Shown piece after piece: positions 55,342-64,000 of a stretch of 64,000 bases of DNA. The stretch comes from Chelativorans alearensis. Its GTDB lineage: Bacteria > Pseudomonadota > Alphaproteobacteria > Rhizobiales > Rhizobiaceae. The stretch is from positions 178,048 to 242,047 of the forward strand of contig NZ_WQNI01000007.1 of assembly GCF_010993735.1 (NCBI RefSeq). Direction: 5' to 3'. The notes under the pieces were generated by a model. That model was not told where the DNA came from. It saw only the letters and a program-made list of their open reading frames with translations, and did not search any database. How positions within the stretch are numbered: position 1 is the stretch's first letter; every line of letters begins with the position of its first letter. The position numbers and the translations under genes are program-made.

Positions 55342-55920
55342 CTACAACACGGAGCGAAGTGCGTTAACAAATCTGGCGTAGACGGCGCCGTCGCCTCTCA
55401 AAACTTGTCGAAGACCAGCGCTGATCTCCAGCTGGACACCCCTAAGGGTGCTTCCGCGATTACAGATGTTCTGCGGCTCCGTGCCGCCGTAGTCGCCTCC
55501 CGTCACTATCTTGCTATCAAAGCTCGCAGCGCAGAGTACATCATGGATGCGCTCTCGCAGTTCGGCGTCGCGTCCTCCGATTTGGAGAAATTGTCCATCA
55601 CCCTTGAGGCCATGAACGGTGAGCACCTTCTCACAAGGCCCGATCAGACTCAGTGCACGCGGCTCGTTGAAACGATGCGACGTGATATGAAGGTCGCGAT
55701 TCCCCGTCTTTTTGAGTCCTTTGAACGCGTAATAGTTGTGATCATTGCCCGCAATGGACTCAGCAAGCTGAGCCGTGAAGAATTCAATTCCTCCTCCATG
55801 CGGTGCCACTATTGCGACCAAGCTGCCCGCGACCGGCCGTGTCGTCACGGAGTAGTCGGTGTTCTCGACTTCGTGCTGGCTGAGTTCATCGTAGCTCGCG
55901 TATTTGTCCTTGTGCGCCAT
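55342..55920 (-). CDS. Poly-gamma-glutamate hydrolase family protein (PghP/YjqB-like)
   Basis: A 192-residue protein of the Zn-dependent PghP/YjqB family. The signature residues are all visible: YASYDELSQHEVENTDY at the start, VAIVAPHGGGIE (His, Glu), DLHITSHRFNEPR (His), VLTVHGLKG (His), NICNRG and GVQLEIS (Glu). Phage-borne relatives cut poly-gamma-glutamate capsules. GGAGGGG precedes the ATG. In this position it could be a prophage remnant or a defence effector; the sequence does not decide. Confidence 0.88.
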   Translation of the reverse strand: MAHKDKYASYDELSQHEVENTDYSVTTRPVAGSLVAIVAPHGGGIEFFTAQLAESIAGNDHNYYAFKGLKKTGNRDLHITSHRFNEPRALSLIGPCEKVLTVHGLKGDGQFLQIGGRDAELRERIHDVLCAASFDSKIVTGGDYGGTEPQNICNRGSTLRGVQLEISAGLRQVLRGDGAVYARFVNALRSVL

Positions 55921-56201
55921 TGCCCCTCCAGAAGCAGCTTACTTTGCTTGAGGAAGATCATATCATCAAAACACCGAGTTGGCTTTGTCAGCGTTCTGAT
56001 AGTGCCTTCTGGATAGGCTGTGCGGGCGCGAGCATTCGCTCGAGCGTACCGCCGCAGGCCTACGGCCCGGAACGGAACTGAGGCTCTCTGAGGGATTGGG
56101 GCGCCTAGACCTAGCTGATAGAGTTCGAAGCAGAATTATTGCGGTTTCTGCACGCTGGTTATTGGCCGCAGAGACAGGGCGCAAGGGTAGCGAGTGATCC
56201 G
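55921..56201. other. Intergenic stretch
   Basis: Divergent region between the PghP-like and PLD-like genes. No clear regulatory motif found. Confidence 0.4.
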
Positions 56202-57020
56202 ATGTCCGAGCTAAGCGTGCGGTTCGACCCTTGGGGTCCGATTTCGGTGGTCCTGTACGAGACGAGGGACTCTGATTTTGTCGAGGATGCGATCGCAACG
56301 ACTGGCGTTGACGTCGACTGGCGGCCGTTTTCGCGTGCGGACGCCTACTCCCATTCGACCCGAATTCGCGCCCTGCGACGAGACATTCAGCGCGCTTATC
56401 AGGCCATGGAGCCGGACCAGCGAGGCCTGTTCGTCCAGATCATCGTGAAGGCGCTATTGCGTCGGGCCGATGGCGAGGAACTTCATCGGGTTCTGAATGA
56501 GCGCCTCGCCGATATCGGCTGGATGATTACAGAGGCCGGTGTGCTCTTGACGCAGGACGCGCTGGTCAGCGAGCAGTTTTTTCAGCCGAATTCCGAGTAT
56601 GACGCCTATGTGGCGATCCGAGACATTCTGGGTCGCGCACAACGTTCGCTCCTTGTGGTCGACGGATATGTCGGGGCGAGCCTGTTGCTCACACTGAAAT
56701 CCCTTGGCGTATCACCGCTTTCGGTACGCCTGCTCACAAGCAAACAGAGTGTGAAGCACGACTTCCCCGCCGAATTGGGAGCCTTCCGGAAGCAATTCCC
56801 CCAGTTCCATGTCAAGCTCCGCACTAGCGAGGTTTTCCATGATCGATTTGTGGTGGTCGATGATCAGGACGTATTTCATATCGGCGCATCATTGAAGGAC
56901 GCTGGTCGGCGCGCCTTCATGATCAGCCGGATTGAGAATCTCGAAATTGCTGCGAAAACACGAGATGCCATCGAGCAAGCCTGGGCGGAAGCAAATGGCG
57001 TTGGTGATCCGGCTCTATAG
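56202..57020 (+). CDS. Phospholipase-D-like domain protein
   Basis: A 272-residue protein. The C-terminal half has a PLD-like core: SLLVVDGYVGASLLLTLKSL near residue 150 and FHDRFVVVDDQDVFHIGASL then KDAG near 225-250, an HxR...D form instead of the full HxKxxxxD motif. Only one motif is present, so a dimer would be needed. The N-terminal half (VEDAIATTGVDVDWRPFSRAD) is helical and unrecognised. Similar single-HKD proteins are found with defence helicases. The frame is open upstream to 56139, but the ATG at 56202 begins the conserved-looking part. Confidence 0.7.
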   Translation: MSELSVRFDPWGPISVVLYETRDSDFVEDAIATTGVDVDWRPFSRADAYSHSTRIRALRRDIQRAYQAMEPDQRGLFVQIIVKALLRRADGEELHRVLNERLADIGWMITEAGVLLTQDALVSEQFFQPNSEYDAYVAIRDILGRAQRSLLVVDGYVGASLLLTLKSLGVSPLSVRLLTSKQSVKHDFPAELGAFRKQFPQFHVKLRTSEVFHDRFVVVDDQDVFHIGASLKDAGRRAFMISRIENLEIAAKTRDAIEQAWAEANGVGDPAL

Positions 57021-57115
57021 GCTACGCTAGCGCCCGTAGGGGTGGATATCGCTGCTGCCGTGGACCAAATTGGAAAGCAGCGACATCTGATTCAACGACG
57101 CCATCACGTGCATCG

Positions 57116-58153
57116 CTATGGCACCGTTCGGTCGCCGCGCGGACCTGTGGATGTGTGAGCGGTCGAAAGCTGATTGATCCAGCCTGCGTTCCTATGGTTC
57201 CTGAGCGCGTCGGCATGAGGATGACGATAGACATTGCGCTTGCCATAGGAGAGCAGTAATGCCCCGGCGGCCGAGCCGGGAGACGGGATAGCGGTTCCTC
57301 CCGACGCGAACCTTGCACCATGATGCGTGGCAACGAGGAAGTCGACCGGTGCCTGCGCAGTGTGCGAAAGGAAGGCGTAGTCAGCATCGCCCGTCAGCAG
57401 GACCGTGTGCCCGCTCGAGACGGCTAGCGAGATGGTCAGGCCCGCATCGTTCGCGCTCGCCAGCGGTCCTGCGGCCTGGGCAATTTCACCCCAGGCTAAG
57501 ATCGTAGGAGACGAGACCGAATGTACTAGCAGGTTCCCCTTTGCCGCAAGGATTCGGGCGAGATGAGCGGCACCCGGGCCGAGTTTCTGATCCGGCACAA
57601 TCCAGATGCACTCCATGAGGTGAGGATGCAGAAAGGCTGCGTGCAGGTGATCCCAGTCCCAATGGGAAAGCACGACCGGCGGTTTTTCGTCGACGTCCAG
57701 ATCGAAGGATTTCGGCGAGGTGTGCCCATTGAAGGAAATCGGGAACCCGACGTCGTAGTGCAGGAGGGCCTTCCCGCTCTTGTCGCAAAGCGACGAGAAG
57801 CTCGCCTGGCCGACGTCCCTCACGCGAAGCAATGCGATCCCAAAGATTGATCCAAGCGCCGCGCCGACGGACTGCTTGGCGCTTGATGGTGGCATCACAC
57901 AAGCCGCGATGACCGCGCTGGCGACTGTCACCTGCTTGGAGACCGCTGCGCCGGCGCTCTGCGGCCTGGGAGCGGGCGGCTCCGTAGGCGTATCGGACCC
58001 GAGATAGGTGATGTTGCTCGTTACACCCCGCGAATGCGACGGCAACCCGTTGGGTTGGAGTTGGGCATGCCAGGTGGGCAGGGAGGTGGTTGAACTCTTG
58101 GGACCGATCTCAAGGGCGAACCAAGCGCCGGGGGTCCCGGCCGCTCCAGCCAC
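57116..58153 (-). CDS. Metallo-beta-lactamase-fold hydrolase
   Basis: A 345-residue frame with the MBL signature LSHWDWDHLHAAF (HxDxDH) near residue 162, LLTGDADYAFL near 255 and VATHHGARF near 280, a set like ComEC-type MBL domains. The best recorded start is GTG at 58153, but the same frame stays open upstream to about 58405 with protein-like sequence (FEFDCVDADFADNVDGAIDK, AFAKGVTDPFAVVRIV). That extension has no ATG or GTG at its head and is preceded by TAG (58408-58406). The true start is therefore unknown, or the gene carries a nonsense mutation. It converges with the PLD-like gene. Confidence 0.72.
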   Translation of the reverse strand: MAGAAGTPGAWFALEIGPKSSTTSLPTWHAQLQPNGLPSHSRGVTSNITYLGSDTPTEPPAPRPQSAGAAVSKQVTVASAVIAACVMPPSSAKQSVGAALGSIFGIALLRVRDVGQASFSSLCDKSGKALLHYDVGFPISFNGHTSPKSFDLDVDEKPPVVLSHWDWDHLHAAFLHPHLMECIWIVPDQKLGPGAAHLARILAAKGNLLVHSVSSPTILAWGEIAQAAGPLASANDAGLTISLAVSSGHTVLLTGDADYAFLSHTAQAPVDFLVATHHGARFASGGTAIPSPGSAAGALLLSYGKRNVYRHPHADALRNHRNAGWINQLSTAHTSTGPRGDRTVP

Positions 58154-58408
58154 TTCCTCGAATCGTCGGGGCGTCGTTACAATGCGAACAACCGCGAAGG
58201 GGTCGGTGACGCCCTTGGCGAATGCCTTGTCGATGGCTCCGTCGACGTTGTCGGCGAAATCAGCATCGACACAGTCGAACTCAAAGGACGCGCGCGCAGC
58301 CGGACCGACGCTGAGCAGGTCGACCCGCGAGAGCCGGGAATAAAGCCGGCGTAGCGGAAACTCCGGCGGATAGTCGGTTTTGAAGAAGAAGTGAAAGGCC
58401 GCCTCCTA

Positions 58409-59772
58409 GTCACGCACATGTCCCGCCGACAACGCGGCAAGCGCCAATTACATCGCGTGCCGCTCTGCTACAAGACTTGTCGATCCTAGATTAGAACCTA
58501 GACGAGAGCAGCGACGAGCTGGCGACGTAGATCTATCAATCGGCGGAACGAGGTCGAAGGGCAGGTTTCTCCGCTCTTGCGCCCCGAAGAGCATCCCTGT
58601 CGAGGCCGCATTGAAGGGCGATTTCGTCCCAATCGTAGCCGCGCGCCTTGCGAGGCAGTGTTTGCGACTGGGCGATCAGACAGAGGAGAAATTCTTTGAT
58701 CCGTGTGCTGTCCTGCGGGGGTAATGCGGGATCGACACGGAGGCCGGCAGAAATCGGAGATCCTGCGGGCAAGCAGTTTGGTATGCGAAAGGTCAGGCAT
58801 ATGGGTGGGCTATGAAGACTGTCTGCGATGTTTGACGAAGGCCGCGGTCCATATCCGATTCGTTGCATCGATGCTCAAGTTCCTTGCCAATACGCTAGCA
58901 CTGCCGATCGGACGGCTTTATGTTTCTGATGGAGTAGGCCGAGAGCGAAGAGCCTATTTAAGCTCGCTTACGTTAGCATCTCTGTTATTTAAATATTGAT
59001 GGATTGTTTAAATAGCGCCACGCTGCCGATCCTCAGCGAAGGAACCGATCCTTTGCCTGCCGCCGCCTGAAATCTTCCGTTGGTCGTCCCAACTCGTGGT
59101 CGGCAGCTATCGCGCCAGAATTGAGTCGTGCTGATAGATGCACAAGTTAACGCATGTGAAGTCGTATTTCGGTTGGGTCTGTTTCCTACGCTGCTGTGCG
59201 AAATAGCTCGTCAAGAAGCGCTGTTTCCATCTGGAGTAGCATGGGATGAAGCGGAGAGGCCGGTCGCAAGTAAAGATGATTGCAGGCCCCCGCAACCACT
59301 CTACAGCACGCTGGACCACTCTATTATACGATCCTCTACGACACGCTATCCTCTTGAATCGATAGGTTCAAATCAGGTTCGGAGCGCTTCTGAGCAGCCG
59401 TCGGCCGACTTTTTGCGTGACCTGGGTGATGGTGGCTCCTCCGAAAACGAGAATGCTTGACCGTCTCCGCGGTTTCCGCCCGGGGGCGATGGCAGCTTTT
59501 CGCCCCCCTCTCCGGTCATTCGAGCGTTCTGTGAGATTTCCTAGGACCGGACGGAACCAAGCATCCGAGTAGCCGGTAGAGGTGGCACCGCGCCTTGCCT
59601 CATCATAGTGTGAAGTGTTCAAATCGCGGTCACCATGCACTCGGCATGGGCCCGCCCTACCACGCCCTCGAGGCCACAGCGTGGGAACTGCGGAACTCTA
59701 CCGAGTGCCAATTACAACCAATTAGGCAAGCCATTTCTCACCCATTTATACCCAACCGAGGTGCCATGGAGC
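58409..59772. other. Long stretch without a convincing gene
   Basis: The only protein-like piece is on the minus strand around 58540-58740 (PPQDSTRIKEFLLCLIAQ and YDWDEIALQCGLDRDALRGA), which faintly recalls the N-terminal part of site-specific recombinases. Otherwise frames are short. The stretch probably holds decayed genes. Confidence 0.4.
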
Positions 59773-60876
59773 ATGGCTTCCATTGATGAGCATTTGCGAT
59801 CGCCTGAGATCAGTGTCGACGAGCATGTGCGGCGCACCCAGATAGCGCTCGGTGCGGCAATTGCTGCCAAGAAGGCGATCTATCTGGACATGCGGTACTG
59901 GATCCTCTTGCGATCGGCCGCCTCCGGTGCCGGGTCGGGAGAAATACAAGAGCTATTGCAGCTCCTACGTGATGGCGTTGCGCGAGGCCGTTTCTTCTGC
60001 CCCATCAGCGAAAGTGTCTTCGTCGAACTGATGAAGCAAAGCGACCTCTCCTCGCGCAAAGCGACCGCTACTCTGGTCGACGAATTGAGCACGGGCGTTA
60101 CCCTCATCATACCGGAGCAACGGGTCGCAACCGAGCTTGCGTGCTTTCTCTACAAGTACTCAGGCGTTGCCGACCTTCACCCCTTGAAGCATCTGGTCTG
60201 GACTAAGCTCAGCTACGTCTTGGGAACCCTGCACCCTTCGCAAACACCATTCGATCCTGCCATTGAGCTTGCAGTGCAGAAGGCCTTTTTCGATCATTTG
60301 TGGACGATACCACTCGAGACAATGGTCGCGACCATAGGGGATCAGCCCTTGCCTCCGGACCTCACGGGCGAAGCGAGTGAGGCAATGAACGCAGGTATCA
60401 CAGCCCATGCGGACGCTATCCGTAGTTTTCAGCAAGCCTACTCAGCCGAAGTACGCGGCGCCGTCGACGTTACGTGTGGTGCGATACCAGACATCTTGAT
60501 GGCAATTGCACACGCTCAAGGCATCGCGCTTGACCAACCGACGCCTGAGCAACGCGCGTCTACGCTGTCGATGTTCAAGAACCTGATTGCTGCCGCGCTG
60601 GAGAAAGGAAAGGCGCGCGGTGAACTGCCGTCCATCCACATATACGCGAGCTTGCATGCCTCGCTTCGGTGGAACAAAGGACGCAAACTTCGCGCAAATG
60701 ATCTCTATGATTTTCAACATGCGATTGCGGCGTTGGGATACGCTAACCTTTTCCTCACGGAGAAGCCGCTACAGGTCATGGTGACCGAAAGGCATCTTGC
60801 GCTCGACAAGCTTTATGACTGTCGGGTCGTCTCCGATGTCGAGGATGCGGTGGTCGCGGTCAAAGCGATGCTTTGA
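59773..60876 (+). CDS. PIN-like domain protein
   Basis: A 367-residue protein. AIYLDMRYWILL near residue 34, FCPISESVFVELMKQ near 74 and, at the C-terminus, NDLYDFQHAIAALGYANLFL with the following TEKPLQVMV give the spaced acidic residues (Asp, Glu, Asp) of PIN-like ribonucleases; the middle is helical. ATG 59773 is taken as start since upstream sequence is not protein-like. It converges with the following gene after 6 bases. PIN-like proteins cut RNA in toxin-antitoxin and defence systems. The specific family is unknown to me. Confidence 0.62.
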   Translation: MASIDEHLRSPEISVDEHVRRTQIALGAAIAAKKAIYLDMRYWILLRSAASGAGSGEIQELLQLLRDGVARGRFFCPISESVFVELMKQSDLSSRKATATLVDELSTGVTLIIPEQRVATELACFLYKYSGVADLHPLKHLVWTKLSYVLGTLHPSQTPFDPAIELAVQKAFFDHLWTIPLETMVATIGDQPLPPDLTGEASEAMNAGITAHADAIRSFQQAYSAEVRGAVDVTCGAIPDILMAIAHAQGIALDQPTPEQRASTLSMFKNLIAAALEKGKARGELPSIHIYASLHASLRWNKGRKLRANDLYDFQHAIAALGYANLFLTEKPLQVMVTERHLALDKLYDCRVVSDVEDAVVAVKAML

Positions 60877-60882
60877 TCTCCG

Positions 60883-61689
60883 TTATGGCGTTGAGTTGCC
60901 ATCTTCGTCGTTCCCATCGACAACCTCGATCTCGGGCGTCGTGACGGTTTCTTGGCCAACGAGCTTTCGAAGCAACAGGTGGCTGATGGTGGTCAATGAA
61001 GCGCGAGGCTTGCCATTGATTTCATCGACTAGGGCGTCCAGGGCTCGACGAGCGTTATCAACCTTCTCCAGAACAAGCGCCTTCGTATCGAGTTTGCCTT
61101 TCGCAGGCGCTTTCCCGCGCTTCGCCTTCCCTTCAATGGCTTCCTTCTGATAGTCGGCTATCCAGAGGTTCAATGACTCGATGGTTGCGCGCTCTTCGTC
61201 GCTGACAAAGCCAGACGCCTTGGCGAGATCGATGTCATGCTTTGATTGGCGCAAGAGTTCGAAAATCACGAGTTCGCGGAAGGCACTGTAGACCTCGGCA
61301 ACCGCTCCATATCCGTCACGCCGAAAATAGATGCCCCAGCGGTTTTCTTCCGGATCGAGTGTCTTGATAACCTGCAGTAGAGGTTTGAGGTCGCGAAGGG
61401 GATCGATCCTATCCACCGTCGCGCGATGATCCCAAAACATGAGGATCGCTTCGATGGCGACGGTCACTTTCGATGACCGGTCGGCGCCGGTCGCAGTCTC
61501 CGCATCGTTGATGAGTTCAGCGATATGATGCGCCATCCATTTGCCGAGCGTGTCGACGCCGGGTTCAAGCTGGTACTCGGCGACCAGCCTTTTTCCAAAC
61601 GCCAGCGTCTCCTCTGAAGTCCTTGATGGTGCCGTCCCGCGCGAGGACGAGGATTTTGAAGTGCTTCTTTTGCTTCGCTTCTGGTTCAT
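60883..61689 (-). CDS. Helical protein of unknown function
   Basis: A 268-residue protein, mostly helical and charged (GVDTLGKWMAHHIAELINDA, IEAILMFWDHRATVDRIDPL, DYQKEAIEGKAKRGKAPAKG). No motif identifies an enzyme. The first 40 residues (MNQKRSKRSTSKSSSSRG) overlap the end of the upstream gene in another frame; a later start such as the TTG before AFGKRLVAEY is possible. It is expressed from the same strand as the truncated gene upstream. Confidence 0.65.
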   Translation of the reverse strand: MNQKRSKRSTSKSSSSRGTAPSRTSEETLAFGKRLVAEYQLEPGVDTLGKWMAHHIAELINDAETATGADRSSKVTVAIEAILMFWDHRATVDRIDPLRDLKPLLQVIKTLDPEENRWGIYFRRDGYGAVAEVYSAFRELVIFELLRQSKHDIDLAKASGFVSDEERATIESLNLWIADYQKEAIEGKAKRGKAPAKGKLDTKALVLEKVDNARRALDALVDEINGKPRASLTTISHLLLRKLVGQETVTTPEIEVVDGNDEDGNSTP

Positions 61690-62876
61690 AGGAACGACTG
61701 TATTGGCTTCTCAGTCTACGTTCGATACTTATTTCACAGATCAGATCATCACCAGTTTCCGTAAGGAACTCTGCAACGTGATCGATCTTGGCAAGGAGCC
61801 GCCACCCTTCGGATTTTGTGACGCGCTCGGGCTCATGCTCGGATGGAGCCTCGTCGCTCCAAGCCTCGTAGATGAAGGATGGTTCGGCCCATCCCTTGCC
61901 GATCCATTGTACTTGCGGCTGGTTGCGACGGCCCAGTCGTAAGAACTCGGTGATCTGTTTGCCCGGTCGAGACTGAACAGCACGTACGTCGAACCGGAGA
62001 GGATCGTGACTGTCGAAGCGGCTATCGCCATGCCAGGAACCGAGCCAGCCTGTCAGACGATAGGGTGATTGATCGAACTGAAGGTCGTCATCCTCGTCAG
62101 GTATCCGGAAGTCCCATGGATCACGAGTCGTTTGAAGTGCCCGCGTCAGAGCGGCGGCAGTGGCAGGCGACACCAACGCAGAGTGAACGCGGCAACGCTG
62201 TTCTCTCGTTGGATGATCGCTCGATATATTCGCGTCGACAACGATCCAACCTTCTGGGGCGGTGCTCAGCAAGCCAAGCGCCTCGAGGTATTCATCGTTA
62301 CGGCAGTTTCTAAGCCAGCCTGCATCGCTGCGACTATCCTGCCACCAAAAATGTGGGTGTAGTGGTGTGGGGCCACGCAAGTCGGAAAGCCAGCGTGGTG
62401 GCTGCGTTGGCAGAAAATGCGTAAGCCAGGACTGAAATCGATCCTCGCCATACTCCTTTGGTCCAACCGGAAAAGCAGCGAGGAGTTCGCCGGCAACGCA
62501 GAGCATCGCGTGCCACTCCAGGTAAGTGCTGTACCGTTCGACCGTTGGCAGGGAACCGTGCCGGTGACTCCAAAGATCATATCCTCGGTCGCTTAAGCGG
62601 GTGTCACGCCGCGGTTCCATCACCCACTTGTTCACGTCGATCGGCGCCTTCCAGATATCGAGTATCCATCGTTCGGCCATCGCAAGAATTTCGTCGCCCG
62701 GCGCTTGTGGGAAGATGTTGAGAAGGTCGCTGTACCAGTAGGGCAACGTGTCCATCTCGTCGAAGCCAAATCGGCGCGCAGCTCGGTCCTTGCTCCAGCC
62801 AAAGGAACGACGTTGAGTCTTGTGTCGCGAGCGCTGTTTTGGCTGGTTGACCGAGGCAAGCGCACCTTGCTCCTCG
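61565..62876 (-). pseudogene. C-terminal part of a larger unknown protein, cut by IS630
   Basis: An ATG at 62755 gives 396 residues, but the frame continues upstream without a stop to the IS630 end at about 62876 and reads like protein (RRSFGWSKDRAARRFGFDEM). The N-terminal part is therefore lost beyond the IS. The visible part has tryptophan-rich stretches (LSDRGYDLWSHRHG, PHFWWQDSRSD) and an end with KILVLARDGTIKDFRG. I cannot name the family. It overlaps the helical protein gene by 125 bases. Confidence 0.6.
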
Positions 62877-62879
62877 CTA

Positions 62880-62963
62880 GAGCACGTCCGGCTTAATCCG
62901 GGTCATATCCAGCAGCCCTGAAGTAGTTTGCGCATTCTGCGGGAGTGAACTGGTCGAGGAGTA
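62880..62963. repeat. Partial duplicate of the IS630 left end
   Basis: GAGCACGTCCGGCTTAATCC and the next 62 bases are the same as the left end of the complete element that begins again at 62967. Both copies are preceded by CTA (TA target). It is a truncated earlier insertion or a rearranged end. Confidence 0.8.
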
Positions 62964-62979
62964 CTAGAGCACGTCCGGC

Positions 62980-63590
62980 TTAATCCGGGTCATATCCAGC
63001 AGCCCTGAAGTAGTTTGCGCATTCTGCGGGAGTGAACTGGTCGAGGAGTGCGCCAGCGGTATCCCAGAGCGCTTTGATGGTGCGCTCGGCTTTTGCCCGC
63101 AGGAGCGCTTTGAGCTTTGAGAAGGCATTCTCGATGGGGTTGAAGTCCGGGCTATAGGGCGGCAGGAACATGAGGGTTGCACCGGCTTGCTCGATCGCGT
63201 CGCGGACGCCTGCTGCCTTGTGTGCCGGCAAGTTGTCCATGATGACGACATCGCCGCGCCTCAGGGTGGGGACCAGGACCTGCTCGACATAAGCGAGGAA
63301 GACGGTGCCATTCATGGCGCCATCGTAGACGAAGGGCGCGGTCATGCCGGACAGGCGCAGTGCGCCGGTGAAGGTGGTGGTTTTCCAGTGCCCATGCGGC
63401 ATGCCGGCTCGGCAGCGTTCGCCGCATGGCGCGCGACCCCGCAGGCGGGCCATCTTGGTGGACAGGCCGGTCTCATCGATGAAGACAAGCCTGGCAGGGT
63501 CGAGGTCGAGTTGGCCTTCGAACCAATCCTGCCGGCGCTTCAGGACATCAGGACGGTCCTGCTCCAATGCATGCGCGGACTTTTTTTGAA
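62980..63590 (-). CDS. IS630 transposase, second frame (catalytic part)
   Basis: The frame is open from 63642, but the product begins at the slip site. It has the DDE residues of IS630/Tc1-mariner enzymes: [20 protein letters not shown] (Asp), [13 protein letters not shown] (Asp) and [20 protein letters not shown] (Glu). A run of seven A on the coding strand (63587-63581) gives C-AAA-AAA-A, where a -1 shift fuses WTFKK to [12 protein letters not shown]. Confidence 0.88.
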
Positions 63591-63926
63591 CGTCCAGCCC
63601 CGCCCGCGCAGCCAGGCGCTCAGGGCACTGCGGCCGATACACACGGAGCGCTCGGCTGCGAGCCGCTCGACCATCTCGTTCAGCGTCACGTCCTTGTTCG
63701 CCTCGATCATGGCAACAACGAACGTCTCGTGCGCATCCAGGCGTGAGCCCCGCGGCTTGCCCTGACGCCGCGCCGAGCGTTCCCCGTTCTCACGCGCCCG
63801 CCTGATCCAGACAATTGCCGTCGAAACGCCGACGCCAAACCGTGCCGCGACGGAGCGCGCCGAAGCGCCTGCCGCCGCAGCATCCAGAACCCGCATCCGA
63901 AGATCCTCACCGTAAGCTCGAGCCAT
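63540..63926 (-). CDS. IS630 transposase, first frame (DNA-binding part)
   Basis: 128 residues: [20 protein letters not shown] and [20 protein letters not shown] form a helix-turn-helix, and a second HTH lies at [25 protein letters not shown] lies upstream of ATG 63926. It ends soon after the frameshift site; the fusion with the second frame is the active transposase. Confidence 0.88.
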   Translation of the reverse strand: MARAYGEDLRMRVLDAAAAGASARSVAARFGVGVSTAIVWIRRARENGERSARRQGKPRGSRLDAHETFVVAMIEANKDVTLNEMVERLAAERSVCIGRSALSAWLRGRGWTFKKSPRMHWSRTVLMS

Positions 63927-64000
63927 CGCCATCTCCTGCAACGGCGACGGTGAATCATAAAACCCAATCCGTGTCATCAACGCTACGACTCGGAGTTCAA

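Larger units (their letters stand above)
62967..64000 (-). mobile_element. IS630-family insertion sequence
   Basis: The left end starts after TA at 62965-62966. Two overlapping transposase frames are joined by a -1 frameshift. The right inverted repeat could not be identified before base 64000, so the element may run out of the window. Confidence 0.8.

Noticed and set aside
47988..63980. A CRISPR array or prophage in the defence-like region
   Set aside because: No regularly spaced repeats and no phage structural genes were seen; only single phage-like genes.
1..64000. tRNA or rRNA genes as island attachment sites
   Set aside because: No cloverleaf-like or rRNA sequence was recognised on either strand, so no attachment site is claimed.

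Overview
The window looks like a GC-rich alphaproteobacterial chromosome or large plasmid, most likely from the Rhizobiales (Mesorhizobium/Phyllobacteriaceae-like). The grounds are codon use, a three-domain fused indolepyruvate ferredoxin oxidoreductase, an Irr-like Fur-family regulator, and palindromic intergenic repeats of the rhizobial RIME type (about 14.0 kb and 20.3 kb). All family assignments were read from the translated sequence without a database search.

Layout. 1-2.6 kb: end of a TRAP transporter operon plus a hotdog thioesterase. 3.1-4.8 kb: a redox-sensor-type HxlR regulator divergent from an NmrA/QorB-type quinone oxidoreductase, next to a truncated MarR gene. 4.9-14.4 kb: indolepyruvate ferredoxin oxidoreductase, GMC oxidoreductase and a TetR regulator, with duplicated DNA, gene remnants and an IS701-family element. 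14.4-22.4 kb: dienelactone-hydrolase-like protein, Rieske oxygenase alpha/beta, aromatic-acid MFS transporter, esterase and arylsulfatase. 22.4-37.1 kb: Irr-like and IclR regulators, then a long plus-strand run (cyclase, cupin, SDR, 3-hydroxyacyl-CoA dehydrogenase-like, branched-chain-type ABC transporter, BKACE, hydroxyacid dehydrogenase, M24-like protein, phytoene-desaturase-like oxidoreductase, gamma-resorcylate-decarboxylase-like amidohydrolase). 37.4-47.4 kb: TetR, molybdenum hydroxylase of the isoquinoline 1-oxidoreductase type, ABC substrate-binding protein, complete P450/[2Fe-2S] ferredoxin/reductase system, outer-membrane barrel protein. Together these form a catabolic island for an unidentified aromatic, possibly N-heterocyclic or methoxylated, compound: import, ring or O-dealkyl oxidation by three different oxygenase or hydroxylase types, decarboxylation, and beta-keto/CoA processing.

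The strongest regulatory signal is a 17-base motif (CAAACGTATGTATGAAA, with TTGAC(A/G) two to three bases upstream) repeated exactly in front of four separate units: indolepyruvate oxidoreductase, GMC oxidoreductase, the DLH/Rieske operon and the Mo-hydroxylase operon. A degenerate copy lies beside the TetR gene at 11.4-12.1 kb. This suggests a single TetR regulon tying the scattered operons together.

From about 48 kb the content changes to a defence-like or mobile region: an SF2 helicase with a possible nuclease tail, a RecD-like SF1 helicase with a PD-(D/E)XK-like tail, a poly-gamma-glutamate-hydrolase-family protein, a PLD-like protein, an MBL-fold hydrolase, a PIN-like protein, a helical protein, and the C-terminal part of a larger protein cut by an IS630-family element that runs towards the window end. 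The two-helicase pair and the PIN-like/helical/large-protein group are the best candidates for undescribed systems; their function as defence is inference.
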